Origin: Phragmites australis
Lineage: Eukaryota > Streptophyta > Magnoliopsida > Poales > Poaceae
DNA: 64,000 nucleotides
Reading direction: 5' to 3'
NCBI RefSeq assembly: GCF_958298935.1
Contig: NC_084932.1
Span: 18,083,501 to 18,147,500 of the forward strand
The notes beneath the pieces were generated by a model. That model was not told the DNA's origin, ran no database searches, and saw nothing but the letters and a program-made list of their open reading frames with translations. Shown in pieces: positions 1-12,489 of this stretch; position 1 is the stretch's first letter, and each line of letters opens with the position of its first letter. A program made the translations under genes and the position numbers.

Positions 1-85
1 GTTTCGCTTTTATCGGTGCCCCCATTCAATGTTGTCTCAATCGGAAGGAGATGGACAGAGACTCGATACACCGGTTGAGACTTAG

Positions 86-371
86 GGCCTGTTTTTCTGG
101 CTTCTGCTTTTAGCTTCTCTAAAAAAAATTGTGTTTTTGACTTTTCTGAAAAGCTAATTTTGGATTTTAACTATTAGATTTTATAATAATTTTTTGGCTT
201 CTTATTACACTATTTTTCAGAAAAGCTATTCTCAACTTCTAATTTATTTTTTCAGAAACAGATTTTTGACTTATCTAAAAACTACTTTTCAATTAACCTG
301 TTTATTTAGTCTTCTTATTCTTAGATTTTTAATAGAACCAGAAATCAGAAGCAATCCGAAACAAACCAGCG
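86..371. mobile_element. MITE-like element upstream of SEC24
   Basis: An AT-rich block starts GGGCCTGTTT and ends AAACAAACCAGCGC. Its two ends form an imperfect inverted repeat, with CTTCTGC-type sequence about 20 bases inside each end. The same five bases, CTTAG, lie just outside both ends (81-85 and 372-376). GGGCCTGTTT termini are typical of hAT-like MITEs in grass promoters. The inside is full of short TTTTCAGAAAAGCT-type fold-back motifs. The TIRs are imperfect and an 8-bp hAT duplication is not clean, so the family is uncertain. It ends about 175 bp before the SEC24 start codon and so lies in the promoter. Confidence 0.5.
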
Positions 372-547
372 CTTAGACCTATACCTGGTGCGCCCGGCCC
401 ATCATATGCACGACAGTACCAGGCCAGACCGGCAACGAAACGCTCCCCGATCGATCGATGCTCTAACACGAGCACGCGAGGCGCCTCCGCTCGCTTCCTT
501 CCCAGTTCCCTCCCCCGCCCAGATCCCGATCGACCTCGCCGCGATCC

Positions 548-3500
548 ATGGCGTCGTCGTCGTCGCCGCCGCAGCCGCGGCAGTCGCCACCGCCGTTCGC
601 CGCGCAAAACCCTACCGCGCAGGGCCCTGGCCATGGCGCCCTCCCCGCGGCATTCTCCAACCTCCAGATCTCCCGCGGCGCCGCCCCACCCCCAGGCGCG
701 CCACACGGCCTCACGCCGCAGACCGCCCCGCCCGCCTTCGTCCCCCGGCCGGCACCACTGGCAGCCGCTCGCGCCACCTTCCCCGGCAGCCCGACCGCGC
801 CGCCGTTCGTGCGGGCGCCCACGGCCTCCGCCGCGCTGTCCTTCGGCAGGTCTCCCGCGCCAGCGCCCCAGCAGCCGCCGCCTCCGTTTGGTGGGCCCCC
901 GGGTGCGGTGTCCCAGCTGCCGCCTAAGTTCGGCGGGCCCCCCGGAGCGGTGTCGCAGTCGCTCCCGCCGTTCAGAGGGCCTCCTGCTGCGGCGTCGCAG
1001 GCGCCTCCGCCGTTCGGAGGCCCCTCCGCAGCAGCGTCCCAGGCGCCTCCGTTCGGTGGGCCCCCTGGGGCAGGGTCACAGACTCTGCCTTTCGGTGGGC
1101 TTGCTGCCATGGGGTCGCAGCCAGCGCCACCGCTGTTTGGTGGGCCGCGTCCAACATTCCCCGGACAGCCTGTGGCATCGGCGGCAGCCTCATCCCAGCC
1201 AATGCCACCGAGTTTCGGGGCTCCGCAGCAGCCTCCACCGCCGTTCGGTGGGCCGCCCCAGTTTGGGGGTCTGCGGTCAGGTGTTCAACAGTCCTTTGCT
1301 GCACAATCTGCAACAATTTCACAGCAGCCGCCATTCATGGGACCACCCAGGGCTAATGCACCAGCGTTTGGGCCTCGGTCGTGGCAATCTCAGGTGATAA
1401 AGCCTTATCTTGAGATGCTATGTCGAGTTCTGTTGGGAACATCAAGTTTTGTGAGGCAGGGTGGCATTTTGGATGTGGTCACACACACAAGTTTTTTTTT
1501 ACTATTTACCTTGCCAGTTATCAACAATTTCAATGAGGTTGTATGGACCTTATTCTGATTCATTGAACCTGTAAGCATGTCTATGAAAGAAATGTTTTTC
1601 TATTAGATTATTATCTAGTGGTTTATAATTCGTCCATGTTATGCGTTCGATGGAAGTTCCAAAGTTCTAATGTTGCCTATTTTTCTCTAATTTTTAGTTT
1701 AACCTACATAACAATAACATGTATATGAATTTGATTTGGAATCCATGGGTGTTGTGATTAATAGTTTACAAGTAATTATCGTATGAGTTTGGTCAATACC
1801 AGTTTGAGAAAAATTGGAAACATAATTATTGCCATGCATATGGTTTCGTAGCACGCAAGAAGCCAATAACTGAATGGTTATGGTTACACTCTTGTGATTC
1901 TTGGAACCATAAAAGTTGGTCCTCTGACAGGTTTTATGAAATTATTTGTAGGGAGCTGGGTCTGGTGCTATGCAACCACCTATAAGAATGCCAGGCATTC
2001 TTGGTAGCATGCCGCCAAACACACTAGGACAAGGGGTACCACCTCCTGGCACCCCAACAATACCGTATTCTCCTCATGCTGGAACCCAGGTCTCAACCCC
2101 ATCCAAAATCGATCCTAATCAAATTCCCTGGCCAATGCCTGAAGCATCAGTCATCATTTATGAGACTCGTCAAGGTGGCCAAGCAACCATTCCACCGGTA
2201 TGTCTTAGAGCTATAATTGTGTAAATGGGTGTCCTTACCATTCACGTTTTGTTGCAGCCTAAAAACTGTTCTCGTTTCTTATGAGTAACTTGCTGATCAC
2301 AGGCTGCATCTAGTGAATTTATTGTGAAAGACACCGGGAACTGTAGCCCTCGTTTAATGAGGTGCACTGTGAATCAGGTAGATTTGTTTAATAATTGATT
2401 GTAATTCTCAGGTGTGTTTCTTTCTTTCTTTCTAATCTGCTGCTAATACATGTTCTATCAGGTACCTTGTACAGGTGATCTCTTGACAATGTCGGGCATG
2501 CCTTTAGCTCTGATGGTTCAACCTTTTTCTCTTCCTCACCCATCTGAGGAACCTATTCAGGTACTTTTTTGTCACTTCTTGCACTTAGAGAAACACTGCA
2601 CTTAGAAACATGATCAGAAAACTTTGCAAATAGATGACATATTTGATATAACCTATAATAAACTCAACTCTTGATTTTTTACTTTGAAGTGCTATCAGAT
2701 GAATGAAATCTGCGTAAATGCATAGGGACAATAATTCCACTCTAGTGCAATTCACAGTACTTTAATTGATGTAATATGTACATAATCGAATCACTTAATT
2801 AAAATGAACGACTTCCATCTGCAAATACTTATTCTGGTTTTTAACTTGAACTAAAGTATGTTTTGCTATGTGCTTCAACAAAAAAATGTTTTGCTATACT
2901 TGTTGTACATTGCAATCATGAGTAGTCTAACTTGCATACATCACTTGCAAGAGAGTATTGCCACTCTTAGCTTAGGTGATGCCAGTGCAAACAATCAATC
3001 CTATAGGATATATGGCTCAACCTATCTCTTTATCAGCTAACTGGCTAATAAATCATTAGCTATCCCTTATTTTGGTACATGCACTCAGTGTTTTGAAGCT
3101 GGCACAAAGATCAAGAAAACTTAGGACTATTACTACTATTGATCAACTGGTCTTGATCTCATAATTCTAAGCCCATGCTTTAAATTTGAATGCTATAATA
3201 GGTTAATAAATTAGATCATACATACTCCAACTTGTAAACATTCTGATGTATGCAGTTTTACAGACAAGCTCAACCTACCAAAAAAAAGTGAAAACCATAA
3301 CAGTATTCACGGTCATGTTGGCCATTTGATCTGCCTGTTGATGCATAGAAGTGGTTGATTGCAGTCTCCTGGGTTAAGTAGACTAGTTGCTGGTTGCTTT
3401 TAAGGTTAACTGAACTTGCAATCTTATTTCTAGATGCTATAATGCAGTATTAACAACACACTCCAGCAGTTCCATGAATGTAAATTTTGCTGTATTTTGT

Positions 3501-6500
3501 CAGTAATTCTATCGAGCGGAGTAATCCACTGAATAAGTTTCTTTTTGTTGCTAGTTTGAAGCTTAACTCATTGCCTCATGTTTTAGCTTGTGGACTTTGG
3601 AGAGATTGGGCCTATTCGGTGTTCTCGTTGCAAAGCTTACATAAATCCTTTCATGAGATTTGTCGATCAAGGGAGGCATTTCATCTGTAATTTATGTGGT
3701 AAGGGCTTAAGATGCATTGATTTCAGTCTTATTTATAATGCACTAGTTAAGTGCCCGTGCGTTGCAACGAAACCACAAACATTGGATGCTGTAACATAAG
3801 CACAAACTCAATGTGGATGCGTCATGGAAGCACTGCCGAACGAATACGTTGGGAGCGATGCCGTACTTTGATTCCAGATGAGATCCGAAAAAGGAGGATG
3901 AGATTATCCGCTAATTTTTTCCGCTAATTTCTTCATTTATTTTCATTAGTAAAACAGGTCTCATATTTGTAGCCGGTAACAAGGCGGAGAGGCTGGAGGA
4001 TGAGGGTGGATAGCAAAAGTGGGTAAATTATTCAAATTTTAGGGGTTTTTATTAGGTGGGAGGAGAGTAGGGGGAAGAAGTGACACGGGAACCAACTCGT
4101 GTTTTATATAGTAGATATTAGTTTTCTGTGTCAAAGCTTATTATATATTAGCTAACACTACTGCAGTTAGTTTAATTTTTGTTACCTGCTTCTGCTTTTA
4201 AAAGACTGAAACATTTGGCATTCTCACTGTATCATCCTAAGATTGTCCGATGTGTTTCACCCTAGATAAAGGTGTTGTAATCTGTATCTTATCATCTTTA
4301 AAGCTTGTCTTTTGAGTACGTACTTATACGGCATCAGTGTTATTTTTCTCATTTTGCTTGTTACTTTATCCTTTTTGTTTAGCATGGCATATATATTAAA
4401 TTTAATGAATAATGCACCAACTCTGCAGGATTCAGCAATGATACACCTAGGGACTACATGTGCAACTTAGGGCCCGATGGTAGGCGACGTGATGCTGATG
4501 ACAGGCCTGAGTTATGTAGAGGAACAGTTGAATTTGTTGCTACAAAGGAATTTCTGGTTTGTGCTTATCTAATCCGTGAACTCATTGTAATATCTCCATC
4601 GTAGTGTATGCATAAATAGTCTCCGTAGAACTTGTATTTTCTGTACACTGTAATCCTATTTATGCTTTTTCCCGCGCCCGTTCAATTCACTTAAAACTGG
4701 TAAATTTATGAAACCTGGATTTGTATGCTTTTTTTTTAAATATGAGTTTCGTCAGGCAACCCGCTGTCCTGCTGTTGTATTTTAGTTCTTGTTCTCTTTC
4801 GTTTGCATATACCATTAAATAAAACTCATAATAAATTTTCAGGTTCGTGATCCAATGCCTGCTGTATATTTCTTCCTTATTGATGTCTCCATGAATGCAA
4901 TACAAACTGGTGCAACTGCTGCAGCTTGCAGTGCTATTGCCCAGGCTATTTCAGATCTGCCGGTAAGTTCTGTTTACTGGATACTGTTAGTCTGTTTTAA
5001 CCACACATGTACACCATGGTACCGTGGTATTGAATGTACGGGGGTTTATTAATTGTGACTATAACAAACTAGCTGCCATCAGTGACGAATTGATTGACTA
5101 CCATAGTTACAAATTGAATTTCAGCACTAGCTACCATAGAAATTTCAGTACTACCATAGACATTTCTGCCCTTGTAGTTTCTTCTACGATTTCATGTATA
5201 AACATAACTTTTATCATGCCTGAGTGTCGTAACATACAGTAATTGCTTTAATTCTGACTATTTATTGTTTAATCAGTTTTGAGTATTGCTAGATAGGTGT
5301 ATGGTGCTACTTTTGGTTCAGTTATCTTAATTTTATTTGTTACACTAGGAACTGTTGAGTATCTAGTTGACTGTTGACAGCTCCATTATGGCATCGTTTT
5401 TGGTGTTTTGGCATGACTTAAAAAAAAGCATATTAGGACTAAATATATCTGTAAATCTGTATGTCTAACATTATTAACCAAAGACCAAAACATCTGACCG
5501 CACGCTTCCCTTAGTGGCAGTAATTTTTTTGACTTGATGGATTAATTTTCTTTACATAGTTTAGGGCATTAAATTTGAGCGACACTGACGTTTTTTTTCT
5601 GTCTTATGTAGGAAGGTCCTCGGACAATGGTTGGAATTGCCACATTTGATTCTGCTATTCACTTCTACAGTCTTAAACGTTCTCAGCAGCAGGTATAGCA
5701 CACCCGATTTGTCCTCCATGCTTAATTCACATAGTCTTAATGGAGTATTTACAGCAGTGCTTTGAAGGTACATTAGAGATTTCTTTTAGCTTGTATTTTC
5801 TTTAAACTTGTCCTAAGCTTCAGGACTTGGGTTCCGGTGGCACTGTGGTGGCTCATGGCTTTTCAAAATCACTTTTCTTTTTCTAGTTTTTGATGTACTA
5901 GGTAGTTATAAGTATCTTTTTTGGAGCCATAACAGCAAATTTGAATGGAAAGTTAATATTCCCATAATTAACGAGATTCTGCAGCGCAGTGCATCAGGGC
6001 ACAGCAACCACATTCTGACCCTTAAATAGTGGGGATGCTAATTTTATCACACACTTTTCCTTTTTACTTTTGGGGACCAAAACTCTTGGATTAGTCAGTA
6101 ATTCTGCTTCTCCATTTGCCCATATTTTAGTTTGGAACTGTATGCATTTTATTGATGTTTGAAGAGACTGTGTATATATATGTAGAAACATATAATGTAT
6201 TTAAAATTTTCCTTGTCTTTTATGCCATCTCTTACCTCCTATTTGAAACAGTTTGCTTCTGCATGAATCTTAATAATGTGAATTGCCTATGTAACCTTCT
6301 TTCCCTTGAAGCCTTTGATGCTCATTGTTCCTGATGTTCAAGATGTCTATATACCTCTTCAAACGGCTCTTATTCTCCCAGTTTCTGAGGTTTGTATTTG
6401 AGCAGACAAAATTTAACTATGTTTAATTTAATTTTCTCATAAAGGTTTAAGAGAAACCTTTTGTGCTCATTTCTATCTTTCCTACTTTTTCATTGTGGTT

Positions 6501-9500
6501 TTAGTGCTGGGAGAATCTGAAGCAGTTGCTGGAAAGCATCCCGGACATGTTTGAGAATAATAGGGTTGCTGATTCTGCTTTTGGAGCAGCTATGAAGGTA
6601 CTAGTTTTACTTTCTATGGCTTGTAGTTCTATTTCCGTTTTGAGAACCGAGTGATAGTTTGGTTGCTAGAGCCTCCAGTTGAGGGGCTGCCTACCCTGGC
6701 TCGAACCCGGATGCTCACTGGTCGCGTGGGTACCTCCTTGAGATTTGGTTTCAGTGAGTTTTCTAGCCAGCCAGGGTTCAATACTCCCCTACCTTTAGAA
6801 CAACGTTAGGGGATGTCTCTCTTTCCATGGTCGAGTTTAAGGTCTTGTGGAGCTATGGACCAAATTCATCATTTCGATGTAAACTAAACCTTTTGTTTTC
6901 AGATTTTTGTACTCTCAGGGTTGATTGGATGAATTTGTTATTCTATTTTCTGTAGGCTGCCTTCCTGGCTATGAAATCTACTGGTGGAAAACTTCTTGTT
7001 TTCCAATCAGGTATACTTTATAAACTAATAAGAGTATGACAATTTCAAGATGTGTTTATGCCGACTACTTTTATTGGTTCCTTAGTTTGCGTGGGTACTC
7101 ATGCTTTAGATGCATACTGGCTTAATTGGTGAGCTTTAATTTCATTTGGTTAGAATTTGATTTTTATCTATTTCCTTTGTAACTCATGAACACATTTGCA
7201 ATCTGGTTCAGGAAATTCTGCCTGTTATTAGTACCAGATTGGAATGGCAGTGCTATTGTTAGGGTAAACCTCTGCCGGGAAGATAGTCGGGCGGTGTTGG
7301 CTGCTAGGGGGGATTAGATCATAGATTGAGAAGATAGAATATTAGGAGAGACTTAGAAGAAGGAGATTGAGAACTAGATTGGTTTCTCTTGCTTGATTAC
7401 AATGGATGTTGTGCCCTTCTTTATACAGGAGCTGGCCCTAATAATCTAAACTAATCAATGTAATCTCTAAAAGTAACTAATCTAATCTGATCCCTAACAA
7501 TGAATCTTATCTCTAGCCTGCTGCTACAGTTAGCATGAGATATGCGGGATGGTACAACCGCCGGTGCTACAGTGCCACACTAAAACTGTCCTCGTTCATG
7601 AACAGTATTTCCGTGTATAACAGCTATGTTGATGACCTAATGGTGTGCACCAGTCACATAAGTTGTTTAGATGGCCTACATAGGTCAAATAACATTTTTA
7701 CATAGTTCTTATGAGGAAGCTTACAAAGTTTACTCAATTGAGGTATCCTTTTAAAATAGTTGCACTGATAGTTCTTTGCTATTTTAAGTTTCCTAATTTT
7801 GCAAAATTGTACTCAGTGCATGCCTATTGAATGGTGTTTGCCCTGAAATGGACTTCCGCCTACGTTTTTTGCCTGTTATGTATCAGGGATTTGTTTTAGT
7901 TGCTGCTAATTTACCCAAATACCTTTTATGGGATTTTCTTCTTTTTTATGTCAAAATAAAAGACGACCTTTTGTTAACAATGTGCATTGCTGGCAGTGCT
8001 GCCATCACTTGGGGTTGGTTCTTTATCTGCTAGGGAAGCTGAAGGTAGAGCAAATATTACAACTGGTGACAAGGTATACATTGTTTTATAAACATATTTT
8101 ATCTTCACTTACATAACAATACAAGATCTACTTCCATATAGTTGTTTCATCAACAGCACATGTTCCTTTTATCAAGAATGCCTCAGCTAACATGCTGTAA
8201 TAATTTTGTGTGATTCTCAGGAAGCCCATAAACTTTTGCAGCCTGTTGACAATACTCTCAAGACAATGGCACTAGAATTTGCTGAGTATCAGGCATGGTA
8301 CCTTAAGCGCTTGAGTTTTTTTTTTCTTGATTAGCAATTGGCATGCTTTTATGACATGCTGTTTTATTCCCCTACCTCTTTCCAGGTCTGTGTGGATGTA
8401 TTCCTCACCACACAATCCTATGTTGATATTGCTTCGATATCTGTTGTGCCCCATACTACAGGCGGTCGGGTATGCTTTCTCCCTAATGCTTGTAAACAAC
8501 GTTGATCAATAGTAGTTTCAGAAGAGACCATTGCTAGACATAGGGCCTTACCTTGCATGTATCTTTTCATTGAGTAACAGTGAAGTATATCGTACTCGTA
8601 GAAAGTGCAGACATAATTATGACTTTACAATCAGAGCTATAGTCCTTCAATCTAAGTACTATCTATGCTGTAATTCATTGATTATTGAACAATCATGTTT
8701 GTTTCTAAATTGTGAGGCGCTTAAAACAGTTAGGGCATGTTTGTTTTTTTCCTCAAGTGAGGGGCACTTGTCTACCAGGCAAACCAGCCTACAGGCAACC
8801 TCGCCATGTAGAGGAGGCATCCTGTCGTTCCTGAACAGCTTACAACTGATACGCTTTGAGAACTAGCAAAACATTTTCAAAATATTTGAGGGGAAAACAT
8901 TGGTGCTTATATGATTTCCTAGGTGTATTGTGGTTGGAACACCAGGAATTGTTCCAAGGACACATGCTGTGGAAAAAATATTGTTATAACCTGGGACATA
9001 GAAAGAGACAAAGGGAGCATAAATATTCATAAAAAGAACATGGGAGCTTAATATGTTCTGCATGTGAGAATTGTTTTCAGTCTTTTTGGACGTCTTATCA
9101 GAAACAGTATAATTGGTTCCTGTACGAGCAGAAAATCCTGATTCCTTTACTAAGACAGTGAATTCATCTAATATCTGAGGGGCTTGCATCTTTATTTCTA
9201 TCCATATTTTATCATCTCAGCGCTGTCCTCTTGTTAAGCTCCATTTTTTATTGTGATTATTTCTGATAGTTTCTTATAAATATTTGGTTTTTATTTGCAG
9301 GTGTACTACTACTATCCGTTTTCCGCTCTTTCAGATCCAGCCAAGCTCTTCAACGATCTCAGATGGAATATAAGTAGACCTCAGGGTTTTGAGGCTGTTA
9401 TGCGTGTCAGGTGCAGTCAGGTGGGCTATGTCAGATCATTTTTCTTCAGCGCTTTATTTTATAGTTTGATTGTGACTTATTTCCTTCTCAACATGCCATC

Positions 9501-12489
9501 AGGGCCTCCAAGTTCAGGACTATTTCGGCAATTTCTGCAAGCGTGTTCCTACTGACATTGATCTTCCAGCGGTCAGTAAATAATATTGGTGTACAGTAAC
9601 ATCGGTTTAAAGTTATCAGCATTAACTGTGATATGATGCTTTGCCTATAGAGTTGGATGTTGCATTAATTCGCTTTGTTAAACAATAGCAATACACATAT
9701 TGCTACTGCTACTGAATTTAAATACACCGAACCTTCTGCAATCCTGTTCTTTTCGTAACTCGTTAGTTTGCACATTACATTCTTGCTGAAAATAGGCCAT
9801 ACTAGAATCTAATGAAGGACTTAACTTTCTGTGCATTGTGTTTAGATAATGGCAAATGAACATCATGTTGCCCTGCATCTGAATTTTACACTGTTATATA
9901 ACTGTTATTACAATACCTTATTCCCTCATTCATTCCTATGTTCTGTTTTATATTTCCCTCCATTCTCTATTCTAAAAGAGGTTCTTGTGGTGCAGATTGA
10001 TTCTGACAAAACTGTGATGGTCACGTTTAAGCATGATGACAAGTTACAGGAAAATTCGGAATGTGGCTTCCAGGTAATAATGAGATGGGATAAACTATTC
10101 TCTTTACTTTTCCTTGGTTGACTGCCTATTTTTGTTCCGAATAATTCTTTTTTCATCATAAATTTGTCAGGAGAAATGGTCAGCAAAATGTAGGTTTGGG
10201 CTGGAAAATAGTTGATATATTGAATAAGCAACCAAGGCTCGTTTTTTGCTAGGGTTCCACATGTATTAGCAAATGCATGCCGTTTTTTGCTAGGGTTTGG
10301 TAAACTGGTATGAGGAGATATTGAGTGAGCAACAGGTATCCCATGTGTAGTAACACTTGCACACCATTTTTTGCTGGTGTTTGGTAAAGTGGTATAGGGA
10401 GGTATTGCTTATTTGCCACTGCCAGTATTGGTCCCAGCTACTTTCAAGCTTATGAGAACCAGATTGGCCACTTTGCTGAAAAATGCTGGACTGAGACCTA
10501 GGCTGTGTTGGTGTACTTTCTTAATACTGATGCAATTGACCCAGGGAAACTGCCTACTTGCCCAGACTAGAGTCACTGCCTACTAGTGTGTAGAAAATAT
10601 TTGTTTTTCTAATGCGTGATGATTTTATGGTTTGAATAGTTCTCTTAAAATATATATTTGCTTGGTGAGTAAAAGGATTTTTAATGTCTTATCATAAATG
10701 ATATTTATGCCTGGTTTTGACACGCTGATATGATTTCTCAAACTGAGTATCATAAAAGGTTGCTAAGCAAGACTATAGCACTTGCCCCATCTAGTTCATG
10801 TATGTCCTAATGATATATTGATGAGTCATCTAGCATGAGTATGGATTTTATGTTGGATTAAGTGCTAAAATGGTTACTTTTCTTAATATGTAATCACACA
10901 TGTTACCTCATTAGAAAAATATTCTTGACATTCCGTTCCTGGCACTTCTCAGTGTGCACTTCTCTACACTAATGTATATGGGCAAAGAAGGATCCGAGTC
11001 ATAAACCTCTCACTTTCATGCACAAGTATGCTTAGCAACCTTTTTCGTTATGCTGATCTGGAGACACAGTTCGCATGCTTCCTGAAGCAAGGTAAGACAG
11101 TGATGAACCTTTCCATATAATTGTGTTTACATTTTCTGGCTTTATAATTATTCAGCTTAGATCTTACTGAGAAAATGTTGCGAGTAAAATCACTTTTCAA
11201 ATAAAACCATTTTCTTTAACTCTATTCTCATGAAATATTCTTGAAGAGACCGACATTCTTGTATCATGCAGCTGCTAATGGCATCCCGACATCTCCACTA
11301 CCCCGTATTCGGGAGGAAGCGACAAATACATGTATAAATATTCTGCAATCCTACCGCAAGCACTGTGCGTCTGTAAGCTCATCCGGGCAGTTGATTCTAC
11401 CAGAGGCTCTGAAACTCCTGCCTTTATATACTTTAGGTATATGATTACGCCTATTGAGTGTTCTAATTTGTTTATTTTATGTGCATTGACTCTACTAACA
11501 TTTTCACTTCTTTTTCAGCATTGACCAAAAGTGTAGGCTTGAGAAACGATGGGCGATTAGATGATCGTTCCTATTGGATGTCTCATGTCTCCTCAATTTC
11601 TGTACTACTAGCTGTTCCGTTGGTGTTCCCTAGATTGTTTCCTATCCATGATCTCACATCAAGGGTACAAGTTACATTGTTAATTAAAGCCATCATGAGT
11701 TTTTGAACTTCCTTTTTGGGTGATAAATTATCTAAATTGTTGCGCACTATTTTCAGGCTGATGATGACTCCCTTATACCCAGTCCCCTTATGCTCAATAG
11801 TGAAAATGTACGAGAGGATGGGGTCTACTTGTTAGAAAATGGAGAGGATGGTCTAATTTATGTAGGAAATATGGTAGACCCGACGACCCTAGAACAAATG
11901 TTCAGGGTCTCTTCTTTGGCTGCATTACCAATCCAGGCAAGTCTCTTTACAGTATCTCTTTCTATCTTTGAAGTTATTGGATTTGTTGCAGCATTTCATG
12001 CCAAGGATCTAACCAAACTGACTACTGATCTCTCTCCGGAAGTTTAGGGTATGCACCACATTACTTTATTTATCCTGGTGGACCTTACAAATGAATTGCT
12101 TGCAGTTGGTGTTGGAGCAATTTGACAACGAACTCTCGAGGAAGGTCAACGAAGTTGTAAATGAAATAAGACGCCAGAGATGCTCTTACTTGAGGTAAGT
12201 AAAGCACTTTCTGGTTTCCTCAAACAGCTTAGTTGCCAGATCCTGATGCTTTGGGATCGCCTTGCAGGTTAAGACTATGCAGAAGGGGCGAACCATCTGG
12301 TTAGTCTTCTGAACCACTTATGAAGCTTTGCTGTTATTAACCACAAAGTGTTACTTTTAACTAAATGTTTAATTCCCTGCAGGCGATTATTTCCGCTCAT
12401 TTTTGATAGAGGACAAGGTGCCTGTCGGCTTTTCCTACGTTGAGTTCCTTGTGCACGTGCACAGGCAAATTCAAAGCAAGATGACATGA
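548..12489 (+). CDS. SEC24: SEC24-type COPII coat protein, 24 exons, 1096 aa
   Basis: Encodes the cargo-binding subunit of the Sec23/Sec24 inner COPII coat, acting at ER exit sites. Exons: 548-1393, 1952-2197, 2303-2377, 2462-2560, 3587-3698, 4429-4556, 4843-4962, 5612-5692, 6312-6389, 6505-6597, 6956-7010, 7997-8073, 8221-8292, 8386-8469, 9301-9420, 9503-9571, 9996-10073, 10953-11091, 11272-11436, 11519-11664, 11757-11936, 12106-12194, 12268-12299, 12383-12489. They sum to 3291 nt with all phases matching. Residues 1-282 are a Pro/Gly/Phe/Gln-rich disordered N-terminus. A CxxC-x18-CxxC zinc finger lies at about 434-459. The trunk (vWA-like) domain starts near 503 (AVYFFLIDVS), the beta-sandwich near 723 (YYYYPFSALSDP), the helical domain near 812, and the gelsolin-like end follows 961. 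The C-terminus (EFLVHVHRQIQSKMT) resembles the plant SEC24B/SEC24C (CEF) branch rather than SEC24A. The start is the first ATG of the GC-rich exon. Two introns use GC donors. Confidence 0.95.
870..1155 (+). repeat. In-frame repeat coding PPFGGPPGAxSQ units in SEC24 exon 1
   Basis: About seven consecutive units of roughly 13 codons read PPFGGPPGAVSQ, PPKFGGPPGAVSQ, LPPFRGPPAAASQ and so on. Two more degenerate units (PPSFGAPQQ, PPPPFGGPPQFGGL) follow up to about 1275. The DNA repeats as a 36-42 bp minisatellite. It makes up much of the disordered N-terminal arm, which in Sec24 proteins precedes the zinc finger. Such repeats often vary in copy number between accessions. Confidence 0.8.
3743..4115 (-). 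mobile_element. Non-autonomous Helitron, 373 bp, in SEC24 intron 5
   Basis: Read on the minus strand, the block starts TCTACTATATAAAACACGAG, ends GCACGGGCACTTAACTAG, and sits exactly between a host A and a host T. Those are the Helitron hallmarks: 5' TC, 3' CTRR, A^T target, no target-site duplication and no terminal inverted repeats. The GC-rich palindromic stretch CGTTGCAACG lies about 14 bases inside the 3' end, where Helitrons carry a hairpin. There is no coding capacity. It lies between the zinc-finger exon (ends 3698) and the next exon (starts 4429) and does not touch the splice sites. Confidence 0.85.
6655..6800. repeat. Possible tRNA-derived SINE fragment in SEC24 intron 10
   Basis: Two Pol III B-box-like strings lie here. 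GGGTTCGAGCC is on the minus strand near 6700, and AGGGTTCAATACTCCCC is on the plus strand near 6775. Between them are tRNA-like GC-rich words. No clear A-box spacing, poly-T tail or duplicated target site can be fixed, so this could also be unrelated intron sequence. Confidence 0.28.
7257..7499 (-). mobile_element. Short solo LTR, 243 bp, in SEC24 intron 11
   Basis: The block is bounded by a perfect 8-bp inverted pair, TGTTAGGG and CCCTAACA. On the minus strand it has the layout of an LTR: an AT-rich U3, a TATA-like TGTATAAAG near 7425, and a transcribed-looking R/U5 rich in TCTCC and AATC. It has no coding sequence. No clean 5-bp target-site duplication is seen, so it is old or its ends are altered. 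A small copia or TRIM-type solo LTR is the best reading. It lies well inside the intron, 247 bp after the donor. Confidence 0.6.
8293..8385 (+). other. GC-AG intron in SEC24 (intron 13)
   Basis: The exon must end at TATCAG and the intron starts GCATGG, because only this joint keeps the trunk-domain frame (EYQ joined to VCVD). The nearest GT, six bases further in, would shift the frame. The acceptor is a normal TTTCCAG. The intron is only 93 bp, close to the short end for plants. Confidence 0.85.
10216..10400. repeat. Degenerate direct repeats in SEC24 intron 17
   Basis: The string TTTTTTGCTAGGGTT or close variants recurs near 10240, 10282 and 10365. Each is followed by GGTAAA(C)TGGTAT-like words, and GAGCAAC/AAGCAACC recur as well. 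This is a small decayed tandem array of roughly 60-80 bp units. It lies in the 879-bp intron before exon 18 and encodes nothing. Confidence 0.45.
11937..12105 (+). other. GC-AG intron in SEC24 (intron 21)
   Basis: The donor is AATCCAG followed by GCAAGT, a perfect match to the strong consensus for GC-AG introns. The acceptor is TTGCAG. Joining PIQ to LVLEQFD gives the expected gelsolin-region sequence. Reading through instead meets a stop codon at 12045-12047. Confidence 0.88.

Noticed and set aside
463..1110. 215-codon minus-strand frame and 254-codon second plus frame over SEC24 exon 1
   Set aside because: Both are Gly/Pro/Arg-rich shadows of the GC-rich repeat coding exon. The spliced SEC24 frame explains the region.
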